Below, piece after piece: positions 28,414-38,674 of a stretch of 64,000 nt of DNA. The position numbers and the translations under genes are program-made. Location: NCBI GenBank assembly GCA_902597545.1, contig CACJYD010000003.1:88369-152368 (forward strand), given 5' to 3'. Within the stretch, counting starts at the first letter, position 1, and each line of letters begins with the position of its first letter. Under the pieces are notes generated by a model that did not search any database, was not told the DNA's origin, and worked only from the letters and a program-made list of their open reading frames with translations. This DNA is from an uncultured Bacteroidota bacterium (GTDB lineage: Bacteria; Bacteroidota; Bacteroidia; Flavobacteriales; Flavobacteriaceae).

Positions 28414-28416
28414 ATA

Positions 28417-29850
28417 TTGGAAACAAAATTTGATTTTAACGAAAATTCTGAACAACCAAACATTAAAAAAAATGCAGAAGGTTTATTAAGCGGAATTGTA
28501 ATTTTTTTAAAAAGTATTTTAAGCTTCCATAATGATGTTGATAAAAACTCTACTGTAAATTCAATTAAAGCAGATATATCCATGAAGGGTACTACTGCTT
28601 GGATACTTATTTGTTCAATACTAATTGCATCTGTAGGTTTAAATGCAGACTCGACACCGGTTGTTATTGGTGCTATGTTAATTTCTCCTCTGTTAGGTCC
28701 AATTCTTGGACTTGGTTTCTCCATAGCTACTAATGATATACTGACTCTAAAAAATTCTTTCTTAAATTTTTTAGTTATGGTTGTTTTGAGTGTTCTCACT
28801 GCATACATCTTTTTTTTAGTTTTTCCATTAAGTGAGGAAACCTCCGAATTGTTTTTGAGAACAAAACCTGACATAAGAGATGTTTTAATTGCCTTTTTTG
28901 GTGGCTTAGCTTTGATAATAGCTAAAACAAAAAAAGAAAATATTAGTTCAGCAATTTTTGGGGTAGCTATTGCAACAGCTTTAATGCCTCCTTTATGTAC
29001 AACAGGTTTCTATGTTGCTGAGCAAGATTTCAAGTCAGCCTTAAGTGCATTTTACTTATTTACTATCAATAGTATGTATATAATACTAGCTTCATATTTA
29101 GTTTTAAAAGTTTTGAGATTTCCATTGATTAATTATGCTAATTCAAGGAGAAGGAATTTTATAAATAGACTTGTTATTATTGTGTCTCTTGTGATTCTTA
29201 TTCCTTCAGTAGTTACTTTTAATGGTGTTTTAAATGAAAGTCAATTTGATTCTCAAGCAAAGGAGTTTTTAGAAAATGAATTAATTGGCATTCCTAATTA
29301 TGAATTTTTAAAAAATACTGCTCAGTTTAAATACAACAGTGATAATGTTTCATCGATAGTTATAAATACATATGGTCAAAAACCATTAAGTCAGGAAACT
29401 ATTAATTTTTTAAATAAGAAACTTCAAAAATACAATGAACTAAAAAATGCTAAGCTGGAATTTATACAGAATGATATTAGTTTACCTAACTCCAACAAAT
29501 TCGTAAATGAATTAAGGAAGAGAGATTCAATGGAATTAATCTCAAAAAATAATGAAATAAATAAACTGAATCAAAAGCTCAATGCCCTTGAAAGTTTAAG
29601 TAAGGAAAAATTAATTTTTGAGTCATTAGCAAAAGAAATCAAAATTATATATCCTGATTTGAATCAGTTTGAGGTTTTTGAAACAATTAAAACTGATTTT
29701 AATCAAATAGATACCGTACTAGTTTTCAATTTGAGATGGAATGATGAATTAGAAAATCAAGAGAAACTAAAACTGAACGAAAATGTAAGAAGTTGGTTGA
29801 AGTTTCAGCTTGAAAGTGATGTTTTTGAAATTAGAAGCAACTCTGAATAA
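28417..29850 (+). CDS. DUF389 domain-containing membrane protein
   Basis: ASVGLNADSTPVVIGAMLISPLLGPILGLGFSIATND and GVAIATALMPPLCTTGF; apparent TTG start. Confidence 0.88.
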   Translation: METKFDFNENSEQPNIKKNAEGLLSGIVIFLKSILSFHNDVDKNSTVNSIKADISMKGTTAWILICSILIASVGLNADSTPVVIGAMLISPLLGPILGLGFSIATNDILTLKNSFLNFLVMVVLSVLTAYIFFLVFPLSEETSELFLRTKPDIRDVLIAFFGGLALIIAKTKKENISSAIFGVAIATALMPPLCTTGFYVAEQDFKSALSAFYLFTINSMYIILASYLVLKVLRFPLINYANSRRRNFINRLVIIVSLVILIPSVVTFNGVLNESQFDSQAKEFLENELIGIPNYEFLKNTAQFKYNSDNVSSIVINTYGQKPLSQETINFLNKKLQKYNELKNAKLEFIQNDISLPNSNKFVNELRKRDSMELISKNNEINKLNQKLNALESLSKEKLIFESLAKEIKIIYPDLNQFEVFETIKTDFNQIDTVLVFNLRWNDELENQEKLKLNENVRSWLKFQLESDVFEIRSNSE

Positions 29851-29852
29851 GC

Positions 29853-30599
29853 TTATTTTTTGAGTTTTTTTAATAATTCAGAAGAATAAACAAAATCCTC
29901 TACCTCATCATTTCCAGAATTTAAAATTTCTTTATTCGTACCCTGCCATATTTTATATCCTTCTTTTAGAAAAATAATATTTTCACCAATTTCAATTACT
30001 GAATTCATATCATGTGAATTAATTATTGTTGTTATATTATACTCTTTAGTTATTTCTTGGATGAGTTGATCTATAACTATTGCTGTTTTTGGATCCAGTC
30101 CTGAATTAGGCTCATCACAAAAAAGATATTTTGGATTCATTACAATCGCCCTAGCAATTGCAACTCTTTTTTGCATTCCTCCGGATAACTCAGATGGTAA
30201 TTTTTTAATTGCATCCTTTAAATTAACTCTTTCAATAACTTTCATGGCTTTTTCATTTTTTTCATCCTCCTGAATTGTTGTAAGCATATCAAGTGGAAAC
30301 CTTACATTCTCAAGTACATTCATTGAATCAAATAAAGCACTTCCTTGAAAAACCATTCCCATTTTTCTACTTATTTCCAGCTTATCATCATGGTTCATGC
30401 TTTTTGAGCTAATGCCATCATATAATATTTCCCCTGAGTTAATATCATATAGGCCGAGTAGACATTTTAATAGTACTGTTTTACCGGAACCACTTTGTCC
30501 TATAATAAGATTTGTTTTTCCTCTATTAAATGAAGTATTAATTTCTTTAAGTACCTCTGATTGATCAAATGATTTATATATATTTTTTACTTGAATCAT
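29853..30599 (-). CDS. ABC transporter ATP-binding protein (MlaF-like)
   Basis: GQSGSGKTVLLKCLLG Walker A, LSGGMQKRVAIARAI signature, FCDEPNSGLDP. Confidence 0.92.
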   Translation of the reverse strand: MIQVKNIYKSFDQSEVLKEINTSFNRGKTNLIIGQSGSGKTVLLKCLLGLYDINSGEILYDGISSKSMNHDDKLEISRKMGMVFQGSALFDSMNVLENVRFPLDMLTTIQEDEKNEKAMKVIERVNLKDAIKKLPSELSGGMQKRVAIARAIVMNPKYLFCDEPNSGLDPKTAIVIDQLIQEITKEYNITTIINSHDMNSVIEIGENIIFLKEGYKIWQGTNKEILNSGNDEVEDFVYSSELLKKLKK

Positions 30600-31333
30600 T
30601 ATGAAAGTAAGAGCTGTGTTACAATGTAATTCAAAATTATAATAATTATTGAGGTCCAGTAGAACGATTTTGTACTAGCTTTTCCAACATCTAGCGCACC
30701 GCCTTTCATGTAATATCCATGAAAAGAAGGTACAGTAGCTAATACAAAAGCAAAAACTAATGTTTTTATATAAGAGTAAGTAATATGGTATGAGTCAAAG
30801 TCCATTTGAATACCTTGTATATAGGCTTCACTTGGCACACCCGTTAATGTCATTGCTAATAATCCTCCAATAATTCCAAGAAACATTGAAATTGTAATAA
30901 CAAAAGGATAGAGTAGCATTGCAATTATTTTAGGGAAAACTAAATAATTCAATGAATTAATACCCATAACTTCAAGGGCATCAATTTGCTCTGTTACTCT
31001 CATCGTTCCAATACTTGAAGTTATGTATGATCCAACCTTACCAGCCATAATTATTGAGATAAATGTTGGAGCAAATTCTAAAATAACTGATTGTCGTGTA
31101 GCAAATCCTATCAAGGTTTTTGAAAGCAAAGGATTCTCTAGATTTAAGGCCATTTGGATGGATACAACACCTCCAATAAAAAATGATAGTATTGAAACAA
31201 TTTGAATAGAGTCAAGGACTAAGTCATTTATTTCTTTGAATATTTGTTTGTATAAAATTTCTTTCTTGCATGTTTTTGTGAAAGAAATTTTTATCATTAA
31301 AAAATACTTTCCTATATCATGTAAAAAATTCAT
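30599..31333 (-). CDS. MlaE-like ABC transporter permease
   Basis: GKVGSYITSSIGTMRVTEQIDALEVMGINSLNYLVFPKIIA typical of MlaE; abuts the ATPase gene. Confidence 0.92.
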   Translation of the reverse strand: MNFLHDIGKYFLMIKISFTKTCKKEILYKQIFKEINDLVLDSIQIVSILSFFIGGVVSIQMALNLENPLLSKTLIGFATRQSVILEFAPTFISIIMAGKVGSYITSSIGTMRVTEQIDALEVMGINSLNYLVFPKIIAMLLYPFVITISMFLGIIGGLLAMTLTGVPSEAYIQGIQMDFDSYHITYSYIKTLVFAFVLATVPSFHGYYMKGGALDVGKASTKSFYWTSIIIIILNYIVTQLLLS

Positions 31334-31334
31334 T

Positions 31335-32393
31335 TTATAATTGATAGGTTAATGCATTGATATTCATTCCTGCTCCAACGCTAGCAAATAAAATAACATC
31401 GCCTTTTTTCAAATTATGTCCTTTGAAGTTAGTTTTTAAAACAATATCATATAATGTTGGAATTGTTGCGACCGAGGAGTTTCCATATATATCTACGCTT
31501 ATTGGCATTATGTTCTTTGGAATTTCTTTATTGTATTGTTTATAAAAATATTTAAGAACTGCTTCATCTAACTTTTCATTAGCTTGATGAAGAAATATTT
31601 TTTTTACATCGTCAATATTTTTACCACTATTTTCCAAGCATGACTTTAAAGCGCCGGGAATGTTTGAAATAGCAAATTCATAAACTTTTCTCCCATTCAT
31701 TTTAATATGTTTATTTGATTTTTTATTTGTGGGATCATAGGAGGTTTCGCAAAATAAATATAAGGCCTCTTTTCCTGCTTTAGTTATTGTTTTATGAGAT
31801 AATATTCCACCAGATTCAGAGTTTTCTTCAACTATCGTTGCTCCTGCTCCATCTGCAAAAATCATTGAATCACGATCTGACTCATCAATTGTTCGAGATA
31901 AGGTGTCTGCCCCAATAACCAAACATCTTTTGGCCATTTTGGATTTTATAAAAGCACTAGCTTGAATTACACCCTCTAACCATCCTGGACAACCAAAAAT
32001 TAAATCATAAGCAACACAATTCACATTTGAAATTTCTAGTTTATGTTTGACCATTGTTGCAACGGAGGGAAGAGCTATGTATTGATTAGTTCCATACTCA
32101 ATTTCACCAAAGTTGTGAGCGACTATAATATAGTCTAACGTTTCTTTATCAATTCCAGCATCCATGATTGCATTTTTAGCAGCGAATGTTGCTAAATCAG
32201 ATGTTTTATGCTCCTTGTCAGCGTATCTTCTTTCTTTTATTCCAGTAATTTTTTGAAATTTTTCAATTATTTCAACATTGGAATTTGGATATCCATTTCC
32301 ATCTTTGTCAAAAAAAACTTTATCACTGAATGAATTGTTATCAACTTTATTTTTTGGTATAAATGAACCAGTACCTGAAATATGGATTGGCAT
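31335..32393 (-). CDS. 3-oxoacyl-ACP synthase III (FabH-like) family protein
   Basis: Cys in IFGCPGWLEGVIQAS, His in FLHQANEKLDEAV, Asn in IYGNSSVATIPTL, and GAGMNINALTYQL. Confidence 0.88.
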   Translation of the reverse strand: MPIHISGTGSFIPKNKVDNNSFSDKVFFDKDGNGYPNSNVEIIEKFQKITGIKERRYADKEHKTSDLATFAAKNAIMDAGIDKETLDYIIVAHNFGEIEYGTNQYIALPSVATMVKHKLEISNVNCVAYDLIFGCPGWLEGVIQASAFIKSKMAKRCLVIGADTLSRTIDESDRDSMIFADGAGATIVEENSESGGILSHKTITKAGKEALYLFCETSYDPTNKKSNKHIKMNGRKVYEFAISNIPGALKSCLENSGKNIDDVKKIFLHQANEKLDEAVLKYFYKQYNKEIPKNIMPISVDIYGNSSVATIPTLYDIVLKTNFKGHNLKKGDVILFASVGAGMNINALTYQL

Positions 32394-32423
32394 ATATAAA
32401 TTTTAATCAAAAATAGGAATTAA

Positions 32424-35267
32424 TTAGGACTCGATGTAATCTTCTATGGGAGCACAAGTGCAAATAAGATTTCTGTCTCCAAAAGCTTCATCAATTCTTG
32501 TTACTGATGGCCAAAATTTATTATTTTTTAGATATGGAATTGGGAATGCAGCTTGCTCTCTAGAATAATTTAAATCCCAGTGGTCACTAGTTAATGTTTC
32601 TAAAGTATGTGGTGAGTTTTTTAGAACATTATATTCATCATCTTTACTACATGTTATGATTTCGCTCTTTATTGAAATTAAGGCATCACAAAACCTATCT
32701 ATTTCTTCAAGACTTTCACTTTCAGTAGGCTCAATCATCATTGTACCAGGCACAGGAAACGAAACTGTTGGTGCATGAAATCCATAGTCAATTAATCTTT
32801 TTGCTATATCCATCACATCAATTCCAAAATCTTCTTTATAATCCCTGCAATCGATGATTAATTCGTGAGCAGACCTACCATTTTCTCCTTGATAGAGAAT
32901 TTTGTAGTCTTTTTCAATTCTTTTTTTAATGTAATTTGCATTCAAGATTGCTATTTCAGTAGCTTTCTTTAAACCTTTGCCTCCCATCATACATATGTAT
33001 CCATATGATATCAGACATGCCATTGCTGATCCCCAAGGAGCAGCAGAAATAGCTTTGACACCATGTTTTTTTTCAATTGACCTGTTGGTTTGAGGTAAAA
33101 AATCTACTAAGTGTTTTGCAACACAAATGGGTCCTACACCAGGTCCACCTCCACCATGTGGAATTGAAAAGGTTTTATGTAAGTTTAGATGACAAACATC
33201 AGCTCCAATTAAAAAAGGATTAGTTAAACCAACTTGGGCATTCATATTAGCTCCATCCATATATACCTGACCTCCATAATCATGAATCGTTTTCGTGATT
33301 CTTTTAATTGATGATTCAAAAACACCATGGGTTGACGGGTAAGTTATCATAAGTGCAGCTAGGTTATCACTATGTTCTTGTGCTTTTGTTTTCAAGTCAT
33401 CTTCATCTATGTTTCCATATTTATCAGTACCCACAACAACTACTTTCATTCCGGCCATTACAGCTGATGCAGGATTAGTTCCGTGAGCTGATGATGGAAT
33501 TATACAAATATTTCTGTTTGTTTGATTTAAACTTTTAAAATATGAACGAATAACCATGAGACCTGCATATTCACCTTGAGCTCCTGAATTAGGTTGCAAA
33601 GACGTTCCGCTAAATCCAGTAATTTCATTTAACTGGTTTTTTAATTTTTCTAACATAAAAGTATACCCTTCTACCTGGTCTGAGGGCGCAAAGGGATGGA
33701 TATTATTCCATCTTGACGAGCTTAATGGTAACATCTCCGCTGCGGCATTTAATTTCATTGTACACGAACCAAGAGCAATCATAGAGTGATTAAGAGAAAG
33801 ATCTTTTCTTTCAAGGCTTTTAATGTATCTCATCATAGATGTTTCAGATTGAAAAGAATTAAAAACTTTTTCGTCTAAGAAACTTTTTTTTCTAGTATAT
33901 AAAGTCGGAATAGACGGATTAATTGATTCGATTTCTTCGATGTTTGATTTTTTACTCAGAATGAATTCAAATATTTCACAAATTTTTTCAATATCATTTA
34001 TCTCAGTTGCCTCATTAATTGAAATAGATAGCTCATTCTCATTTATATAATTAAAATTAATTTTTTTAGTCTCTGAAAGCTTTTTTAATTTATTGGTAGG
34101 AAATTTTATATGAATAGTGTCAAAATAAATTTTATTTATTTGTTCAATATTCAATGATTTTAAACGATCATCTAAAATTCTTGCTAATCTGTTAATCTTA
34201 TTTGCAATTTCAATAAGTCCACTTTTACCATGATAAACAGCATACATCCCAGCCATGACTGCAAGTAAAACTTGAGCTGTACAGATGTTTGAAGTTGCTC
34301 TCTCTCTCTTGATATGTTGTTCTCTAGTTTGCAGCGCCATCCTCAATGCACGGTTTCCATTTCTATCTTTTGACACTCCAATAATTCTTCCTGGAATAAA
34401 TCTTTTATATTCCTTTTTTGTTGCAAAATAGCCTGCATGTGGTCCACCATATCCAAGAGGAATTCCAAATCTTTGAGATGTACCAATTACAACATCTGAG
34501 TTAAATGCACTGGGTTCCTTAAGAACAGTAAGAGACATTAAATCAGCCGCCACTATTAATTTACAATTTGATTTTTCAATTTTTTTTGAAAGGGTTTCTA
34601 AATCATTTATTTTACCTGTTTTTCCTGTGTATTGAACCAAACAGCCAAAAACTTTCTCATCAATCTCTATAGAATCAGTGTTTGATAAAACAATTTCGAT
34701 ACCTAATGGTTCTGCTCTAGTTTCTAAAACAGCTAAAGTTTGATCAAAAACATCATTACTGACAACAAATTTATTTACTTCATTTTTTATTTGATCTCTT
34801 GTGCGACAACCATGTAGCATTGTCATGGCCTCAGCTGCAGAGGTTGCCTCATCGAGCAATGATGCATTAGATATCTCCATACCTGTTAAATCACATATTA
34901 CAGTTTGATAATTTAATAGAGCTTCTAATCTACCTTGTGCGACTTCTGCTTGATATGGAGTGTATGCAGTGTACCAACCGGGATTTTCTAAAATATTTCT
35001 TTGAATGACAGGGGGGAGTATTGATTCATTATATCCCTTGCCTATATAATTTTTAAAATATTTATTTTTTTGAGACAGCTCATATATGTGACTTGAATAT
35101 TGAGCTTCTGAAATTGCCTTGTCAAGCTTTAATTCTGCATTATTTATGATTTCTTTTGGAATAGTTTGTTCAATTAAATGATTTAAACTTTTAAGTCCTA
35201 AAAAATCTAGCATAGCTTTTTCATCTGTTGATGAAATGCCTATATGTCTGTCAGAAAATTTTCTCAT
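32424..35267 (-). CDS. gcvP: Glycine dehydrogenase (decarboxylating), single-chain P protein
   Basis: 947 aa; RHIGISSTDEKAMLDFLG, CHLNLHKTFSIPHGGGGPGVGPI PLP lysine. Confidence 0.97.
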   Translation of the reverse strand: MRKFSDRHIGISSTDEKAMLDFLGLKSLNHLIEQTIPKEIINNAELKLDKAISEAQYSSHIYELSQKNKYFKNYIGKGYNESILPPVIQRNILENPGWYTAYTPYQAEVAQGRLEALLNYQTVICDLTGMEISNASLLDEATSAAEAMTMLHGCRTRDQIKNEVNKFVVSNDVFDQTLAVLETRAEPLGIEIVLSNTDSIEIDEKVFGCLVQYTGKTGKINDLETLSKKIEKSNCKLIVAADLMSLTVLKEPSAFNSDVVIGTSQRFGIPLGYGGPHAGYFATKKEYKRFIPGRIIGVSKDRNGNRALRMALQTREQHIKRERATSNICTAQVLLAVMAGMYAVYHGKSGLIEIANKINRLARILDDRLKSLNIEQINKIYFDTIHIKFPTNKLKKLSETKKINFNYINENELSISINEATEINDIEKICEIFEFILSKKSNIEEIESINPSIPTLYTRKKSFLDEKVFNSFQSETSMMRYIKSLERKDLSLNHSMIALGSCTMKLNAAAEMLPLSSSRWNNIHPFAPSDQVEGYTFMLEKLKNQLNEITGFSGTSLQPNSGAQGEYAGLMVIRSYFKSLNQTNRNICIIPSSAHGTNPASAVMAGMKVVVVGTDKYGNIDEDDLKTKAQEHSDNLAALMITYPSTHGVFESSIKRITKTIHDYGGQVYMDGANMNAQVGLTNPFLIGADVCHLNLHKTFSIPHGGGGPGVGPICVAKHLVDFLPQTNRSIEKKHGVKAISAAPWGSAMACLISYGYICMMGGKGLKKATEIAILNANYIKKRIEKDYKILYQGENGRSAHELIIDCRDYKEDFGIDVMDIAKRLIDYGFHAPTVSFPVPGTMMIEPTESESLEEIDRFCDALISIKSEIITCSKDDEYNVLKNSPHTLETLTSDHWDLNYSREQAAFPIPYLKNNKFWPSVTRIDEAFGDRNLICTCAPIEDYIES

Positions 35268-35278
35268 ATTTTAAGTTT

Positions 35279-35314
35279 CAAAAATATATATTATAGTGTA
35301 AATTCTATGTCAAA
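35279..35314 (-). promoter_or_regulatory. Candidate gcvP promoter
   Basis: Minus strand TTTG-N24-TATTTTTG (exact -7; spacer slightly long), 11 nt before ATG. Confidence 0.4.
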
Positions 35315-35383
35315 AACCATGCACTTTTATTAAAGTTTTTAACTTGTTTATTGACAATTTAAAATTATTAAAGAATCTTATTT

Positions 35384-35863
35384 TTAATTGTCTAATGATG
35401 AGGATTTTATCTTGTTTTCAAGATCTTTTTTGTAAGCAATAACCTTTTCTTGTATTTTAGAATTACTTGATCCTAAAATCTCAACTGCCAATATTGCTCC
35501 ATTTTTTGCACCATCCAAGGCAACAGTTGCAACAGGGACTCCGCCTGGCATTTGCAAAATTGATAAAATTGAATCCCATCCATCAATAGAGTTTCTGGAT
35601 TTAATAGGAACTCCTATGACTGGAAGTGGGGAGTTCGAAGCAACCATGCCCGGTAAATGTGCGGCACCACCTGCACCTGCAATAATTACGCTAATTCCAT
35701 TTTTGTGGGCATTTTTACTGTAATCCATCATTTTTTCAGGGGTTCTGTGTGCAGAAACTATATCGATTTCATAATCAATTTCAAAAAACTCAAGAATTTC
35801 AACAGCATCTTTCATTACAGGATAATCTGATTTACTGCCCATTATGATTCCAACTTTTGACAT
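35384..35863 (-). CDS. purE: 5-(carboxyamino)imidazole ribonucleotide mutase
   Basis: GIIMGSKSDYPVMKDA, SAHRTPEKM, AGAGGAAHLPGMVA. Confidence 0.97.
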   Translation of the reverse strand: MSKVGIIMGSKSDYPVMKDAVEILEFFEIDYEIDIVSAHRTPEKMMDYSKNAHKNGISVIIAGAGGAAHLPGMVASNSPLPVIGVPIKSRNSIDGWDSILSILQMPGGVPVATVALDGAKNGAILAVEILGSSNSKIQEKVIAYKKDLENKIKSSSLDN

Positions 35864-35865
35864 AT

Positions 35866-37017
35866 TTATGTTGATTTGACTTTTATTTTACTTTTCAACA
35901 ACTTTGCATTATTGTATCCTTCTTCAAAGTTATCACAAATAATTGTTATATGACCCATTTTTCTATTAGGCCTTGTTTCCTGTTTGCCATAAATATGTAA
36001 ATTGGCATTTTTAATCTCAAAAACAGCATCTAAATTTTCATATAAAACTTTACCTGAATAATTATTATCTCCTACTAAATTTAACATTATTGCATGTCCA
36101 TCATGTACTGTATTACCCAATTTTAAATCAAAAATAGATCTGATATGTTGTTGAAATTGGGAAGTTTTACATGCCTCAATAGTAAGATGTCCACTGTTGT
36201 GAGGCCTAGGAGCAACTTCATTAATTAGAATTTTATCACCACATTGAAACATTTCAACAGCTAATAGACCAACACATTTAAGTGATTTAGACAGCTTAAT
36301 GGCAAGTTTTTTTGCCATATCATTTAATTTTCCTGATATTTTAGCAGGGCTAATAACAAATTCAACTTGATTCGAATCGCTATTAAATTCCATTTCAACA
36401 GTTTCATAACATTTAATTTCGCCACTTTGATTTCTAGAAACTATTACACTTAGTTCTTTTTCAAACGGTACTAAATCCTCAATTATCATTTCAGTTTTTG
36501 GTAGATCAATTATATCATCAACAGATCTTAAAATTTTTACACCAAATCCATCATAACCAAATTTTGTTTTTTTCCAAACACATGGAAAATTTATATCATC
36601 ATTTTTGATTGATTCATGTAAATCATCAAGATTGTTAAAATATTTAAAGTCGGCACTTGGAATATTGTGTTCCTTGAAAAAACATTTCTGTTTGTTTTTG
36701 TCTTGGATAATTTTCAATGTTTCAGAACTAGGATACACTTTTTTACCTAATTTTTCTAATTTTTCAAGAGCATCAACATTAATGTGTTCAATTTCAAAAG
36801 TTATCAAATCACATTCATTCCCAAAATTTAAAACTGTATCAAAATCTTTAAAATCACCACAATAAAACTTGTTTGTGATTTTTTTACATGGAGAATCTTC
36901 ATTAGGGTCTAAAACATGAGTTTTTACATTCATCTTATTACATTCACTTAATAGCATTTTTCCTAATTGACCTCCACCAATGATACCTAAAGTTTTTTGA
37001 ATTAAATTTGAATTCAT
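35866..37017 (-). CDS. purK: 5-(carboxyamino)imidazole ribonucleotide synthase
   Basis: GIIGGGQLGKML, ATP-grasp features, NEVAPRPHNSGHLTIEAC; ATG 37017 preferred over TTG 37020. Confidence 0.95.
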   Translation of the reverse strand: MNSNLIQKTLGIIGGGQLGKMLLSECNKMNVKTHVLDPNEDSPCKKITNKFYCGDFKDFDTVLNFGNECDLITFEIEHINVDALEKLEKLGKKVYPSSETLKIIQDKNKQKCFFKEHNIPSADFKYFNNLDDLHESIKNDDINFPCVWKKTKFGYDGFGVKILRSVDDIIDLPKTEMIIEDLVPFEKELSVIVSRNQSGEIKCYETVEMEFNSDSNQVEFVISPAKISGKLNDMAKKLAIKLSKSLKCVGLLAVEMFQCGDKILINEVAPRPHNSGHLTIEACKTSQFQQHIRSIFDLKLGNTVHDGHAIMLNLVGDNNYSGKVLYENLDAVFEIKNANLHIYGKQETRPNRKMGHITIICDNFEEGYNNAKLLKSKIKVKST

Positions 37018-37022
37018 CAACG

Positions 37023-37030
37023 CAAAAATA
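37023..37030 (-). promoter_or_regulatory. -7 promoter element for purK
   Basis: TATTTTTG on minus strand (exact TAnnTTTG), 5 nt before ATG; -33 weak. Confidence 0.4.
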
Positions 37031-37078
37031 CGTTAAATTATAATGAGTTATATAATTTAACTTTTAGATTCTAAAAGG

Positions 37079-37086
37079 TATATTTG
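37079..37086 (+). promoter_or_regulatory. -7 promoter element for adk
   Basis: TATATTTG (exact TAnnTTTG), 15 nt before ATG; -33 region TTTA at 37056-37059. Confidence 0.45.
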
Positions 37087-37101
37087 TGTTAAATTTTCAT
37101 T

Positions 37102-37683
37102 ATGCTTAATGTTATAATTTTCGGTAAACCTGGATCTGGAAAAGGAACGCAGGCTGCAATGATTAAAGATAAATATGGGCTTACACATATCTCGACTGGG
37201 GATGTTTTTCGAAAAAATACGTCTGAAGGAACTGAGCTAGGAAATATAGCAAAACAATATATGAGTAAGGGTGAATTGGTTCCTGACAAAATTACAATAG
37301 CAATGCTGGAATCTGAAATTCTAAGTTTTATGCCATGTAATGGTTTTATTCTAGATGGCTTTCCAAGAACTATTTTACAAGCAGAATCCCTAGATAATCT
37401 TCTTGTTAAATTAAATCTTAAAATTGATTTAGTTATTGCTTTGGATGTTCCAAATAAGAATTTAATTAATAGGCTACTAGAAAGAGGAAAAACAAGTGGA
37501 AGATCTGATGATCAAAGTAAGGAAAAGATTAATAAAAGATTAGAAGAATATGACAATAAAACCAAACCTTTAATCATATTTTATGAAAATCAAAAAAAGT
37601 TTTACTCAATTGATGGAGTAGGAAGTTTGACAGATGTCAATAATAGATTAGTTGATGTTATAGATTCGAAAGGTAATGACTGA
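37102..37683 (+). CDS. adk: Adenylate kinase
   Basis: [41 protein letters not shown]; short LID form. Confidence 0.96.
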   Translation: MLNVIIFGKPGSGKGTQAAMIKDKYGLTHISTGDVFRKNTSEGTELGNIAKQYMSKGELVPDKITIAMLESEILSFMPCNGFILDGFPRTILQAESLDNLLVKLNLKIDLVIALDVPNKNLINRLLERGKTSGRSDDQSKEKINKRLEEYDNKTKPLIIFYENQKKFYSIDGVGSLTDVNNRLVDVIDSKGND

Positions 37684-38674
37684 GGATAATTTTGTTGATT
37701 ACGTTAAAATTAATGTCAAGTCAGGAGATGGTGGAAAAGGTTCTACCCATCTTAGAAGAGAAAAATTTGTTGCAAAGGGAGGTCCAGACGGAGGAAATGG
37801 CGGCAGAGGAGGTCATATTATTTTTATCTCTGACAAGAACTTGTGGACACTTTATCATTTTAAATTTAAAAAACACTTCAAAGCTGAAAATGGAGGAGAT
37901 GGTGGTAAATCGAGGAGCTCAGGCTCAAATGGTATGGATCAAGTGATTAAAGTTCCTGTTGGAACTGTAGTTAAGGATAGTGAAACAAACGAAATTATTT
38001 TTGAATCCATCGATGATGGTGATAAAAAAATTGTAGTTCAAGGTGGCAAAGGTGGTCTTGGCAATTGGAACTTTAAATCATCTACTAATCAAACTCCAAA
38101 GTATGCTCAACCTGGAATAAAAGGAATTGAAAAAAAATTTATTGTTGAATTAAAAGTATTAGCAGATGTTGGCTTAGTAGGATTGCCAAATTCCGGAAAA
38201 TCAACGCTTTTAAGTGTATTAACTGATGCTAAACCCAAGATTGCAGACTATGAATTCACTACCCTGAAACCAAACTTAGGCATTGTAAATCATAGGGACT
38301 TTAATACATTCGTGATATCTGATATTCCAGGAATTATTGAGGGAGCATCAGAAGGAAAGGGACTTGGTCATCATTTTTTAAGACATATTGAAAGAAACTC
38401 AATACTATGTGTTTTGATATCAGCTGAATCTAAAAATTTTTTTAAAACCTTTAAGATTCTTAATCAGGAACTTAACAATTACAATCCAGAGTTGAATGAC
38501 AAGGAAAAGGTTTTAGTTATTTCAAAATGCGATATAGTTGAGCCTAAAAGTTTTAGTAAATTTAAAAAAGATGTTATGTCATCAATTAAAGATTTCAAAA
38601 TTCATTTTATTTCATCTGTATCAATGCAGGGAATTCAGGAACTTAAGGATATTTTATGGCAAAAATTAAATTAG
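37676..38674 (+). CDS. obgE: GTPase ObgE
   Basis: Gly-rich Obg domain ([16 protein letters not shown]), G1 [33 protein letters not shown]. Confidence 0.97.
   Translation: MTEDNFVDYVKINVKSGDGGKGSTHLRREKFVAKGGPDGGNGGRGGHIIFISDKNLWTLYHFKFKKHFKAENGGDGGKSRSSGSNGMDQVIKVPVGTVVKDSETNEIIFESIDDGDKKIVVQGGKGGLGNWNFKSSTNQTPKYAQPGIKGIEKKFIVELKVLADVGLVGLPNSGKSTLLSVLTDAKPKIADYEFTTLKPNLGIVNHRDFNTFVISDIPGIIEGASEGKGLGHHFLRHIERNSILCVLISAESKNFFKTFKILNQELNNYNPELNDKEKVLVISKCDIVEPKSFSKFKKDVMSSIKDFKIHFISSVSMQGIQELKDILWQKLN

Noticed and set aside
28341-28874. 177 aa minus-strand ORF
   Set aside because: Antisense to the DUF389 gene, no recognisable domain; treated as a shadow ORF.
35287-35320. Sigma70-like TTGACA...TATAAT on the minus strand upstream of gcvP
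   Set aside because: Spacer is only 12 nt, incompatible with an E. coli-type promoter; the Bacteroidota-type TATTTTTG nearer the ATG is a better candidate.
35353-35392. GACAATT...AATTGTC inverted repeat after purE as a terminator
   Set aside because: Only 7 bp, AT-rich arms with a 26 nt loop; too weak to call.
37692-37946. 84 aa plus-strand ORF in another frame inside obgE
   Set aside because: Frame-shifted shadow of the Gly-rich Obg domain.
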